Source: Lachnospiraceae bacterium
GTDB taxonomy: Bacteria > Bacillota_A > Clostridia > Lachnospirales > Lachnospiraceae
Assembly: GCA_018365895.1 (NCBI GenBank)
Contig: JAGZJD010000071.1
Span: 1-10,790, forward strand
Direction: 5' to 3'
Length of the DNA stretch: 10,790 bases
The first letter of the stretch is position 1. The number at the start of each line of letters is the position of its first letter. The position numbers and the translations under genes are program-made. Positions 1-7,500 of the stretch are shown here, in pieces. A model generated the notes under the pieces. It was given only the letters and a program-made list of their open reading frames with translations. It made no database searches and was not told where the DNA came from.

Positions 1-61
1 CATGTGTAAAATTCATATAGTGACATACGGAAAGAAATGTATCCATGCGGAAATCAAGCAT
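1..61 (-). CDS. LysR-family transcriptional regulator, N-terminal 20 codons (partial)
   Basis: The gene runs leftward off the window. Read on the minus strand from the ATG at 61-59, it begins MLDFRMDTFLSVCHYMNFTH, which matches the first helix of the winged helix-turn-helix of LysR-type regulators (pattern: xxFRMxTFLxVCxxMNFTxAA). A consensus Shine-Dalgarno AGGAGGT (68-74, minus strand) sits 6 nt from this ATG and fixes the start. It is divergent from a yeiH-type gene, the same arrangement as yeiE-yeiH in Escherichia coli, where YeiE is a LysR regulator linked to sulfite. By inference it controls the neighbouring exporter and probably itself. Only 20 residues are visible, so the family call rests on that motif plus context, and the ligand-binding domain cannot be judged. 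Confidence 0.72.
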   Translation of the reverse strand, partial: MLDFRMDTFLSVCHYMNFTH

Positions 62-84
62 ATGCGTACCTCCTGTGTCGGTAA

Positions 85-106
85 ATGATATAGTCTATTA
101 TATCAT
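85..106. promoter_or_regulatory. palindromic candidate operator for the LysR regulator
   Basis: A perfect inverted repeat has arms ATGATATA (85-92) and TATATCAT (99-106) separated by 6 bp. The half-site TATCAT recurs in direct orientation at 101-106, 117-122 and 132-137, about one and a half helical turns apart. The palindrome covers the -10 and likely start of the regulator's own promoter, and the half-sites lie upstream of the yeiH -35. That layout fits LysR-type autorepression combined with activation of the divergent gene. Binding is inferred. Confidence 0.5.
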
Positions 107-130
107 AAATTATATTTATCATACTATCAA
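102..130 (-). promoter_or_regulatory. promoter of the LysR-family gene
   Basis: On the minus strand, -35 TTGATA (125-130) and -10 TATGAT (102-107) are separated by exactly 17 bp. The expected start is near 95, giving a leader of about 34 nt before the ATG at 61. The -10 overlaps the palindrome at 85-106. The region is AT-rich, so chance matches are possible. Confidence 0.5.
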
Positions 131-140
131 ATATCATAAT

Positions 141-169
141 TTTACAAAATGGACATAGAAGATTATAGT
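141..169 (+). promoter_or_regulatory. promoter of the yeiH-like gene
   Basis: -35 TTTACA (141-146) and -10 TATAGT (164-169) are separated by 17 bp. The expected start is near 176, which leaves a purine-rich 5' leader of about 98 nt before the ATG at 274. The TATCAT half-sites end just upstream of the -35, in the position where LysR regulators usually activate. I see no riboswitch-like structure in the leader. Confidence 0.5.
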
Positions 170-273
170 ATATGTAGCGGCAAGAATTGGAAACAATGAA
201 AAGATAAGAAAAGACAGCAAGAAGAAAATGCGATATAATAAAAAATACACTCAAAGGATAAGGGAGAGAGAAA

Positions 274-1305
274 ATGGAATTTATAAAAAAGAACTGGAAA
301 GGTTTATTATTTTGTTTGGCAATTGCAGTGCCTTCTGCATTTTTAGGGAAAAAATTTCCTGTTATAGGCGGTCCGGTATTTGCAATTTTAATCGGAATGG
401 TTCTTGCATTAGTGATTAAAAACCGAGAGCCATTGGAAGGCGGTGTGAAATATACATCGAAAAAGATTTTACAATATGCAGTTGTATTGCTTGGTTTTGG
501 ATTGAATTTAGAAGTCGTTATGCAGACCGGAAAACAATCACTACCGATTATTCTGTGTACGATTACAACTTCTCTTGTAATTGCGTATGTGCTTCATAAA
601 ACAATGCACATTCCTGCTAAAATATCTACATTGGTAGGTGTGGGCTCATCTATTTGTGGCGGATCTGCTATTGCGGCGACAGCACCTGTTATTGATGCGG
701 ATGAAGAGGATGTTGCACAGGCAATCTCTGTAATCTTTCTTTTTAATATTCTGGCAGCGCTTATTTTTCCGGCATTGGGAGCAGCGTTAGGTTTTTCTAC
801 GACTTCCGGAGAGACCTTCGGAATCTTTGCCGGAACAGCAGTAAATGATACGTCTTCCGTAACAGCGGCAGCTTCTACATGGGACAGCATTTATCATCTT
901 GGAAGTCAGACGCTGGACAAGGCGGTTACCGTAAAATTGACAAGAACACTTGCAATCATTCCGATTACTCTTGGACTGGCAGTACATCGTGCAAGAAAAG
1001 CAGAAGAGCAGAGCGGCGAGAAAGTATCTATGCGCAAAGTATTCCCGTTCTTTATACTCTTCTTCATCGGAGCAAGTATTATTACAACAGTTGCAACAGC
1101 AGCAGGGATACCGGCAGAGACGTTCCAGCCATTAAAAGAACTGTCTAAATTCTTTATTGTTATGGCAATGGGGGCGATCGGATTTAATACGAACGTTGTA
1201 AAATTGGTAAAAAGCGGCGGGAAGCCAATTTTAATGGGAATGGCTTGCTGGATTGGGATTACAGTAGTTACACTTACGTTGCAGCATTTGATGCATTTGT
1301 GGTAA
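274..1305 (+). CDS. yeiH: YeiH-family putative sulfate exporter (UPF0324)
   Basis: A 343-residue polytopic membrane protein of the YeiH / Cons_hypoth698 family, annotated in databases as a putative sulfate exporter. Hydrophobic segments alternate with short basic loops throughout (roughly 10-24, 31-48, 66-80, 90-107, 150-173, 226-237, 256-277, 292-306, 318-340). The family's conserved core is clear: [17 protein letters not shown] at 122-138 followed by the acidic stretch DADEED at 141-146, and [12 protein letters not shown] at 185-196. Length is normal for the family. The start is supported by AGGGAG (261-266), 7 nt upstream. It is divergent from a LysR regulator, as in E. coli yeiE-yeiH, and is followed by its own terminator. 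Substrate is not proven from sequence: sulfate, sulfite or a related sulfur anion are candidates. Confidence 0.85.
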   Translation: MEFIKKNWKGLLFCLAIAVPSAFLGKKFPVIGGPVFAILIGMVLALVIKNREPLEGGVKYTSKKILQYAVVLLGFGLNLEVVMQTGKQSLPIILCTITTSLVIAYVLHKTMHIPAKISTLVGVGSSICGGSAIAATAPVIDADEEDVAQAISVIFLFNILAALIFPALGAALGFSTTSGETFGIFAGTAVNDTSSVTAAASTWDSIYHLGSQTLDKAVTVKLTRTLAIIPITLGLAVHRARKAEEQSGEKVSMRKVFPFFILFFIGASIITTVATAAGIPAETFQPLKELSKFFIVMAMGAIGFNTNVVKLVKSGGKPILMGMACWIGITVVTLTLQHLMHLW

Positions 1306-1321
1306 AATGAATACACGAAAG

Positions 1322-1346
1322 AAGGTCGGAGGCGCCGGCCTTTTTT
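1322..1346 (+). terminator. Rho-independent terminator after yeiH
   Basis: An 8-bp stem, AAGGTCGG (1322-1329) with CCGGCCTT (1335-1342) and one G-T wobble, closes a 5-nt loop. It runs directly into six T residues (1341-1346). It lies 16 nt after the yeiH stop codon and before the antiporter gene. Confidence 0.88.
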
Positions 1347-1381
1347 CGCATTTTAAGTTTGAAGGAAAGAGAGAATAAAGT

Positions 1382-2554
1382 ATGCTTCTTAGTATTGCGA
1401 TGATCATGTTATTTGGGATGTTTATGGGCGGGATCTGTAAAAAGATTCATTTACCGAGTTTGTTTGGAATGATCTTAACAGGAATGATTCTGGGACCACA
1501 TATTTTAAATTTCATTGATCCGTCACTTCTTGAGATTTCAGCGGAGCTTCGAAGGATTGCGCTGATTATTATTTTGACAAGAGCAGGATTGTCTCTTGAC
1601 TTAAATGATTTAAGAAAAGTAGGAAGAGCGGCGATTTTGATGTGTTTTTTGCCGGCTTGCTTTGAAATTGCCGGAATGCTCTTGCTGGCGCCTGAATTAT
1701 TAGGCGTTTCACTGTTAGATGCTGCGATTATGGGGGCTGTAGTAGCGGCGGTTTCTCCGGCTGTTATTGTACCTAAAATGTTGAAACTGATGGAGGAAGG
1801 CTATGGGGTGGAGCATAGCATTCCACAGCTTATACTTGCCGGAGCATCTGTGGATGATGTATTTGTGATTGTGTTGTTTACAGCATTTACCGGATTGGCA
1901 CAAGGGGATCGTATCTCGGTTAGAAGCTTTATCAATATTCCTGTTTCCGTTGTTGTCGGGATTATTATTGGAATGGCTGTTGGAATCATTCTTGCAAAAT
2001 ATTTTGAAAAAATTCCTATACGGGATACGTCAAAAGTTATTGTTCTTATGTGCAGTTCTTTTATACTTATAACGATTGAAGATAAATGGGGAAAGATTCT
2101 TCCGTTTGCATCATTAATTGCAGTTATGGCAATCGGAATTGCGTTGCAAAAGAAAAGCATGTGTGTAGCCAAAAGATTATCTGTAAAATTTAATAAGTTG
2201 TGGGTTGGTGCAGAGGTTATGCTCTTTGTATTGGTCGGTGCAACAGTGGATATTAAGTATGCATTATCATCAGGCGTTTCGGCGGTGATTTTAATTTTTG
2301 GAGTACTTGCATTTCGGATGGTGGGAGTGTGTTTATGCCTTATTAAAACAAGGCTTAGCAGAAGAGAACGACTGTTTTGTGTGATTGCATATACTCCGAA
2401 GGCAACGGTGCAGGCAGCAATTGGTGGAGTGCCTCTTGCAATGGGATTAGCATGTGGGGAAATTGTTTTGACAGTTGCAGTGGTTGCGATACTGATCACC
2501 GCCCCGTTGGGAGCATTTTTCATAGATCTGACATATAAGAGATTGTTGGGATAG
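1382..2554 (+). CDS. cation:proton antiporter (monovalent cation/H+ exchanger, PF00999 type)
   Basis: A 390-residue, almost wholly hydrophobic protein with about 12 membrane segments, fitting the Na_H_Exchanger fold. It should exchange Na+ or K+ for protons across the cytoplasmic membrane. Residues 124-131 (VSPAVIVP) resemble the unwound TM4 motif. GASVDDVF at 154-161 gives the paired aspartates D158-D159 expected of electrogenic CPA2-type antiporters. TPKATVQAAIGG at 338-349 supplies a conserved-type lysine, K340. The chain ends at residue 390 with no TrkA-N/RCK domain, so it is not a full-length Kef channel subunit. The ATG at 1382 has only a modest purine-rich ribosome binding site (AAGGAAAGAGAG, 1362-1373). 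I see no clear promoter between the yeiH terminator and this gene. Ion specificity cannot be read from sequence. Confidence 0.82.
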   Translation: MLLSIAMIMLFGMFMGGICKKIHLPSLFGMILTGMILGPHILNFIDPSLLEISAELRRIALIIILTRAGLSLDLNDLRKVGRAAILMCFLPACFEIAGMLLLAPELLGVSLLDAAIMGAVVAAVSPAVIVPKMLKLMEEGYGVEHSIPQLILAGASVDDVFVIVLFTAFTGLAQGDRISVRSFINIPVSVVVGIIIGMAVGIILAKYFEKIPIRDTSKVIVLMCSSFILITIEDKWGKILPFASLIAVMAIGIALQKKSMCVAKRLSVKFNKLWVGAEVMLFVLVGATVDIKYALSSGVSAVILIFGVLAFRMVGVCLCLIKTRLSRRERLFCVIAYTPKATVQAAIGGVPLAMGLACGEIVLTVAVVAILITAPLGAFFIDLTYKRLLG

Positions 2555-2604
2555 GGAGAGAGAAGATTAATATTGTACGCGGCTTTTTTCTTTCGGTGAT
2601 TTTA

Positions 2605-2633
2605 TTGTGTTATAGATGGGAATCGGTTAAAAT
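2605..2633 (+). promoter_or_regulatory. promoter of the broken Fic gene
   Basis: -35 TTGTGT (2605-2610) and -10 TAAAAT (2628-2633) are separated by 17 bp. The expected start is near 2640, about 30 nt before the ATG at 2670. The signals appear intact although the gene is not. Confidence 0.42.
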
Positions 2634-2669
2634 AGAATACAGAAAGCAGGTGGAAGAAAGGAGAAAAAT

Positions 2670-3217
2670 ATGGCTTTAGAGAATAAACTTCATATTACAG
2701 ATTCCACAGAACTGGCTAGAATGGAAGAAAAGATAAGTTAGAAAAAAGCTGTTGAACTATTCACAAATATTTATTTGAGGATATATATGAATTCGCAGGA
2801 GAAATGCGGACTGTAAATCTTGCAAAAGGAAATTTTAGATTTGTACCAGTGATGTATTTGCAGGCGGCTATCGAGAATATTGAGAAGGTGCCACAGTCAA
2901 CATTTGAAGAAATTATTGAAAAGTATGTAGAGATGAATATAGCGCATCCATTCCGGGAAGGAAATGGAAGAAGCACAAGAATATGGCTTGATTTAATTTT
3001 GAAAAAAGAGTTGAATATGGTTATTGATTGGAGCGCTGTTGATAAAGAAGATTATTTACTTGCAATGGAAAGAAGTCCGATAAAAGATATTGAAATAAAA
3101 TATATCTTAAAACAGGCTCTGACAGATAAAGTTGAAAATAGAGAAGTGTATAGGAAGGGAATAGATCATAGTTACTATTACGAGGGGTATTTCGTATATA
3201 AAGCAGAAGATTTATAA
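2670..3217 (+). pseudogene. Fic-domain protein, disrupted (nonsense codon plus frameshifting deletion)
   Basis: A strong ribosome binding site AAAGGAG (2657-2663) leads to an ATG at 2670. The frame reads MALENKLHITDSTELARMEEKIS, then hits TAG at 2739-2741, where a lysine codon is expected. It continues KKAVELF in the same frame. After about 2762 the family-like sequence resumes in another frame ([19 protein letters not shown]). Intact relatives, as I recall them, carry roughly 20 more residues at this junction, so a deletion with frame change is likely. The rest is open to the TAA at 3215-3217 and keeps a perfect FIC motif, [12 protein letters not shown] (2945-2980), the AMPylation site. Near the C-terminus, SYYYEG matches the (S/T)xxxE(G/N) inhibitory motif, as in class III Fic proteins. 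An internal start at 2804 could give a 137-residue fragment, but that lacks the N-terminal helices. Most likely inactive. Confidence 0.85.
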
Positions 3218-3227
3218 AAACAATGTG

Positions 3228-3257
3228 AGCATCTGACGAAAGTTGGATGCTTTTCTT
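3228..3257 (+). terminator. Rho-independent terminator after the broken Fic gene
   Basis: A 10-bp stem AGCATCTGAC (3228-3237) / GTTGGATGCT (3242-3251), with two G-T wobbles, closes a GAAA tetraloop. TTTTCTT follows. It sits 10 nt after the stop codon and separates the two Fic genes. Confidence 0.82.
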
Positions 3258-3305
3258 CGTTCTTGAGTAATGTTCCGATTAGCGGGAAATATTATTCCGC
3301 TAGCG

Positions 3306-3334
3306 TTGCTATTGTTCCGCATGTAAAGTATAAT
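3306..3334 (+). promoter_or_regulatory. promoter of the intact HTH-Fic gene
   Basis: -35 TTGCTA (3306-3311) and a perfect -10 TATAAT (3329-3334) are 17 bp apart. The expected start is near 3341. A weaker inverted repeat, TAGCGG / CCGCTA, lies just upstream within 3278-3302. Confidence 0.65.
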
Positions 3335-3354
3335 AATCACATGAGTGTGATTAT
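3333..3354. promoter_or_regulatory. inverted repeat over the -10 and start site of the HTH-Fic gene
   Basis: Perfect 9-bp arms ATAATCACA (3333-3341) and TGTGATTAT (3346-3354) flank TGAG. The site overlaps the last bases of the -10 box and the likely start, a classic repressor position. A run of T residues (3357-3362) follows, so in RNA it could also act as a weak attenuator hairpin. The candidate binder is the HTH domain of the downstream Fic protein. That is inference. Confidence 0.55.
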
Positions 3355-3374
3355 AATTTTTTGAGGTGTAAATT

Positions 3375-4265
3375 ATGTATATTAGCGTAAAACAAGCTGC
3401 TGAAAAATGGAATATATCAGATCGTCGCGTTCGTGTTTTGTGTTCCGAAGGGAGAATACCGGGTGTAATTCGGGAAGAGCGAAGCTGGAAAATTCCTGAA
3501 ACTGCAAAGAAACCGGAGGACGGACGTTACAAGACGACAGAAAGTCTATTGACGATTATAGATAATAAGAAAAAAGAACTGGATTCTAAAAGACCGCTGA
3601 CACAAGGGGAAATAGAACGACTTACAGAGGAGTTTATTGTTGAATATACGTATAACTCCAATGCGATTGAAGGAAATACGCTAACTCTGAGAGAAACGGA
3701 TATGGTTTTGCGAGGATTGACGATTGATAAGAAACCATTGAAAGACCATATGGAAGCGGTTGGTCATAAAGAGGCATTTGACTTTGTAAGGGATTTGGTA
3801 AAGGATAATGTTCCGATATCTGAGAGCATTATTAAACAAATCCATTATTTAGTGTTGGCAGATAAAAAGGAAGATAGAGGCGTATATCGTAGAGTTTCGG
3901 TTAGAATTATGGGCGCAAAGCATGAGCCGGTACAACCTTATTTGATACAGCCGCAGATGGAACAACTATTGGAAAAGTATCGGAACAGTATAGAGCATAT
4001 TATTCCGAAGCTGGCGCGATTCCATATTGAATTTGAAGGCATACATCCCTTCATTGATGGAAACGGACGCACGGGGCGTTTGCTTGTGAATCTGGAATTG
4101 ATGAAAGCGGGGTATCCACCGATTGATATTAAATTTACAGATCGGATTGCGTATTATAATGCCTTTGATGAGTATCATGGGAAACATAATCTGGGAGCGA
4201 TGGAGAAATTGTTCGCAGGATATTTGAAAGAACAGTTGGATGGGTATTTGAGGATGTTAGAGTGA
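3375..4265 (+). CDS. Fic-family protein with N-terminal helix-turn-helix (putative AMPylator)
   Basis: A 296-residue protein. Residues 3-41 (ISVKQAAEKWNISDRRVR, then a short wing EERSWKIP) form an excisionase/MerR-like helix-turn-helix. The Fic region follows. SNAIEGN at 95-101 matches the (S/T)xxxE(G/N) inhibitory helix, placed N-terminal to the core as in class II Fic proteins, with E99 as the expected auto-inhibitory glutamate. HPFIDGNGRTGR at 224-235 is a complete FIC motif with catalytic H224. Family knowledge: such proteins transfer AMP, or sometimes other groups, to hydroxyls of target proteins; the target here is unknown. The start at 3375 has GAGGTG 6 nt upstream. The DNA-binding domain and the inverted repeat in its promoter suggest autoregulation. 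It lies 3' of a decayed Fic gene of a different subtype and converges with the tracrRNA. Confidence 0.88.
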   Translation: MYISVKQAAEKWNISDRRVRVLCSEGRIPGVIREERSWKIPETAKKPEDGRYKTTESLLTIIDNKKKELDSKRPLTQGEIERLTEEFIVEYTYNSNAIEGNTLTLRETDMVLRGLTIDKKPLKDHMEAVGHKEAFDFVRDLVKDNVPISESIIKQIHYLVLADKKEDRGVYRRVSVRIMGAKHEPVQPYLIQPQMEQLLEKYRNSIEHIIPKLARFHIEFEGIHPFIDGNGRTGRLLVNLELMKAGYPPIDIKFTDRIAYYNAFDEYHGKHNLGAMEKLFAGYLKEQLDGYLRMLE

Positions 4266-4337
4266 TAGGTTATATTGAAAGATTGTTCAAATATATAAAA
4301 CAAGTGATTTGTCCGCTATATTTGTCTGAAATATTTT

Positions 4338-4369
4338 AAAAAATAAAAACCTGTATGAAACAGGTTTTT
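4338..4369 (-). terminator. terminator of the tracrRNA
   Basis: A perfect 10-bp stem, AAAAACCTGT (4345-4354) with ACAGGTTTTT (4360-4369), closes a 5-nt loop. On the minus strand it is followed by A and six T (4343-4338). It may also end transcripts of the Fic gene arriving from the other side, though the + strand U-tract is only the stem's own five T. Confidence 0.85.
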
Positions 4370-4402
4370 ATCCACACACTGTGGGTCACTCAAAGTGACG
4401 AT

Positions 4403-4431
4403 TTGAATAAATTCTTATTTGAACTTATGAT
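4403..4431 (+). promoter_or_regulatory. candidate promoter of the cas operon, inside the tracrRNA gene
   Basis: On the + strand, -35 TTGAAT (4403-4408) and -10 TATGAT (4426-4431) are 17 bp apart, with a predicted start near 4438. This lies within the tracrRNA template, so the first ~20 nt of such a cas9 mRNA would be complementary to the tracrRNA 5' end. A second, weaker option is TTGAAC (4419-4424) with TATGGT (4443-4448), 18 bp apart. Confidence 0.45.
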
Positions 4432-4463
4432 GTAAAATTTAGTATGGTACTAAACTTATATTT

Positions 4464-4492
4464 ATATTAAGAGCAAATAATAAAAAAGTCAA
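4464..4492 (-). promoter_or_regulatory. promoter of the tracrRNA
   Basis: On the minus strand, -35 TTGACT (4487-4492) and -10 TAATAT (4464-4469) are separated by exactly 17 bp. The predicted start, about 7 nt downstream near 4457, falls right at the 5' edge of the anti-repeat. Confidence 0.75.
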
Positions 4493-4517
4493 TAAAAAAA
4501 TACGAGGAGGAGAAAAG

Positions 4518-7500
4518 ATGGAGCAAAATTATTTTCTGGGTTTAGATATGGGAACCGGATCTCTTGGGTGGGCAGTAACAAATGATAAGTATGAGGTGTT
4601 GAGAAAACACGGGAAAGCACTTTGGGGAGTCAGATTGTTTGAAAGTGCTAATACGGCTGAAGAGAGAAGAGGGTTTAGGACAGCACGAAGAAGATTGGAC
4701 AGACGAAATTGGAGATTACAAATTTTACAAGAATTATTTGCAGAGGAGATTGCAAAGGTGGATCCGGGATTTTATTTACGAATGAAAGAAAGTAAATATT
4801 ATCCAGAAGATAAAAGGGGGCTAAGTGGAGAATGCCCGGAACTTCCTTATGCTTTGTTTGTTGATAAAAACTTTACAGATAAAGATTATCACCAGCAATT
4901 TCCAACGATTTATCATTTGAGAAAAATGCTCATGACTACAAACCAGGTGCCGGATATACGTCTGGTTTATTTGGCGTTTCATCATATGATGAAACATAGG
5001 GGACACTTTTTGTTGCATGGAAATATTAATGAAATTAAAGAATTTAACACTACGTTTTTCCAATTCATACAAAATATAAAAAATGAAGAATTGGAATTTA
5101 ATTTATCAATAGGTGATGAAGAGTGTCTGGAGATAGAAGCGATTTTAAGAGACCAAAATATTACAAAAAGTGCAAAAAAATCAAAGCTGTGGAAATTGCT
5201 TGGTGCAAAAACAGCGTGTGAAAAGGGGATTTTAAATTTAATAGTAGGTGGAAAGGCAAAATTATCCGATATTTTCAATAATAAAGACTTAGAGGATAGT
5301 GAAAGACCGTCTATATCATTTGATGATAATGGATATGAGGATTATATTGGAGTGATCGAGGATGAACTAGGGGAACAATACTATATTATCGAGTCAGCCA
5401 AAGCCGTATATGATTGGGTAGTATTGGCTGATATTTTGAAAGATAGCCAGTCTATTTCAGATGCAAAGGTAAAAATATATGAGAAGCATAAAAAAGATCT
5501 TGCCTATCTGAAAACTCTTGTAAAGAAGTATATGACGAAAGCGGAATATGAGCAGATATTTGTCAAGACGGAAGAGAAACTTTGCAATTACTGCGGGTAT
5601 ATCGGAATGACAAAGAAAAATGGAAGGAAAATAGATTTAAAAAGTAAACGTTGCAACAAAGAGGAGTTTTATGATTTTCTCAAGAAAACAGTTTTGAAAA
5701 AATTAGAGAATGTAGAAGACTGTATTTATTTGAAAGAAGAGTTGGAAAAAGGGACGTTTCTTCCTAAGCAGGTAAATAAAGATAATGGAGTAATTCCATA
5801 TCAGATTCATCAGTATGAGCTAGAAAAAATTATAGATAATCTTGCAGACAAAATTCCGCTTTTGAAAGAAAAAGGGGATAAAATTAAACAATTATTTGCT
5901 TTTAAGATCCCTTATTATGTAGGACCATTAAATGGCGAAAAGTTTTCCTGGGCAGTCAGAAAGAATGACAATAAAATCTATCCTTGGAATTTCAATGAAG
6001 TGATAGATCTTGAAGAAAGTGCGGAGATGTTTATTCGTCGTATGACAAATAAGTGTACATATTTGTATGGAGAAGACGTTCTGCCAAAAGATTCTCTGCT
6101 GTATAGTAAATTTATGGTATTAAATGAATTAAATAACCTTCGCTTAAATGGCGAAAAGATTTCAACTGAATTAAAGCAGAGGATTTACGAGGAAGTATTT
6201 TGCAGAACACGTAAAGTGACACAAAAGAAACTAAAAAAATATTTATGTATAGAAGGTATAGCGGATAAAGAAGTGGAAATTTCGGGTATAGATGGAGAAT
6301 TTAAGGCTTCGTTGACAGCATATCATGATTTCAAAGAAAAATTGACAGGGGTGGAATTAAGTCAGAAAGATAAAGAGGGTATTATTTTAGATATTGTTTT
6401 GTTTGGTGACGATAAAAAACTCTTAAAGAAAAGAATTGAGAAGAAGTTTCCTGATTTGACAGAAACGCAGAAAAAATGTATATGTACCATGTCTTATAAA
6501 GGATGGGGAAGGTTATCTAAAAAATTCTTAGAGGAAATAGAGACGCCGGCACCTGAAACAGGAGAAGCGTGGAATATTATTACGGCGCTATGGGAAACAA
6601 ACGATAATTTGATGGAACTTTTGAGTAAAAAGTATTTATTTGAAGATGCAATTGAAGAATTTAATTGTAAGGATCAAACGCCAAAATTGACTTATAAGAC
6701 AGTGGAAGACCTATATGTGTCACCCGCAGTAAAACGTCAAATCTGGCAGACACTAAAAGTAGTGAAAGAGATAGAAAAAGTAATGGGGGAAAAGCCCAAA
6801 AGAGTGTTTGTGGAAATGGCAAGAGAAAAGCAGGAAAACAAACGAACAGAATCTCGTAAGAAACAATTGCAGGATTTATATAAAGCTTGTAAAACAGAGG
6901 AAAGAGATTGGGTTACAGAATTAGGAAAATATGAAGATCACCAGCTTAGAAGTGATAAATTATTTTTATATTATACACAAAAAGGGCGTTGTATGTATTC
7001 GGGAGAAGTCATTCGTTTGGAAGATTTGTGGGATAATAGAAAATATGATATTGATCATATTTATCCACAGTCTAAGACGATGGATGATAGTTTAAATAAT
7101 CGTGTGTTAGTAAAGAAAGAGTATAATGCAAAGAAGTCGGATGTTTATCCAATTGCCAAGGATATCAGGGAGGCAAGAGGGCCGTTTTGGAGAAGTCTGT
7201 TGGAAGGAGGATTTATAAGTAAAGAGAAATATGAGCGTTTAACTCGCAAGGAAGAATTTAGTGACAGAGAATTGGCGGGATTTATTGAAAGGCAGATTGT
7301 GGAAACAAGACAGGGCACAAAAGCAGTGGCAGAAATTTTAAAACAGGCACTGCCAGAAATAGAAATTGTATATGTAAAAGCCAAGACAGTATCTCAATTT
7401 AGGCAAGCGTATCAAGAAGATGCAGCTTTTATTAAAGTACGTGAAATGAATGATCTTCATCATGCAAAAGATGCATACTTAAATATTGTTGTAGGGAATA

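Larger units (their letters stand above)
4338..4457 (-). ncRNA. tracrRNA of the type II-A CRISPR-Cas9 system
   Basis: Not annotated in advance; derived by comparing this interval with the CRISPR repeat. The minus strand carries an anti-repeat complementary to the repeat in two blocks: GTATGGTACT (4442-4451) and ATGATGTAAAA (4427-4437). The lower stem UCAAAU (4417-4422) pairs with repeat bases 1-6 (GUUUGA). Between the stems lie an AAGU bulge (4423-4426) and a GA bulge on the crRNA side, the same geometry as the Streptococcus pyogenes crRNA-tracrRNA duplex. A nexus-like GAA-UUUA-UUC (4405-4414), a 6-bp stem-loop (4385-4399), a 5-bp stem-loop (4372-4384) and a terminator hairpin (4345-4369) with six U follow. 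The likely start is near 4457, about 120 nt in all. It is divergent from cas9 and would guide crRNA maturation by host RNase III. Confidence 0.9.

Noticed and set aside
54..254. Minus-strand frame of 66 codons in the lysR-yeiH gap
   Set aside because: It covers both promoters and the operator, is mostly AT-rich low-complexity residues and overlaps the better-supported LysR start.
906..1316. 136-codon minus-strand frame overlapping yeiH
   Set aside because: It is antisense to conserved YeiH sequence and runs through the yeiH terminator side with no start signal of its own.
1801..2523. 240-codon open frame on the minus strand inside the antiporter gene
   Set aside because: It is the antisense of a well-supported membrane protein gene, has no ribosome binding site and a composition typical of a shadow frame.
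2555..2604. Possible terminator after the antiporter at a GCGGC-TTTTTT stretch
   Set aside because: The T-run is there, but I could not build a convincing stem in front of it.
4266..4337. Short inverted repeat TTGAA/TTCAA after the Fic stop codon
   Set aside because: A 5-bp arm in AT-rich DNA is expected by chance and no T-run follows.
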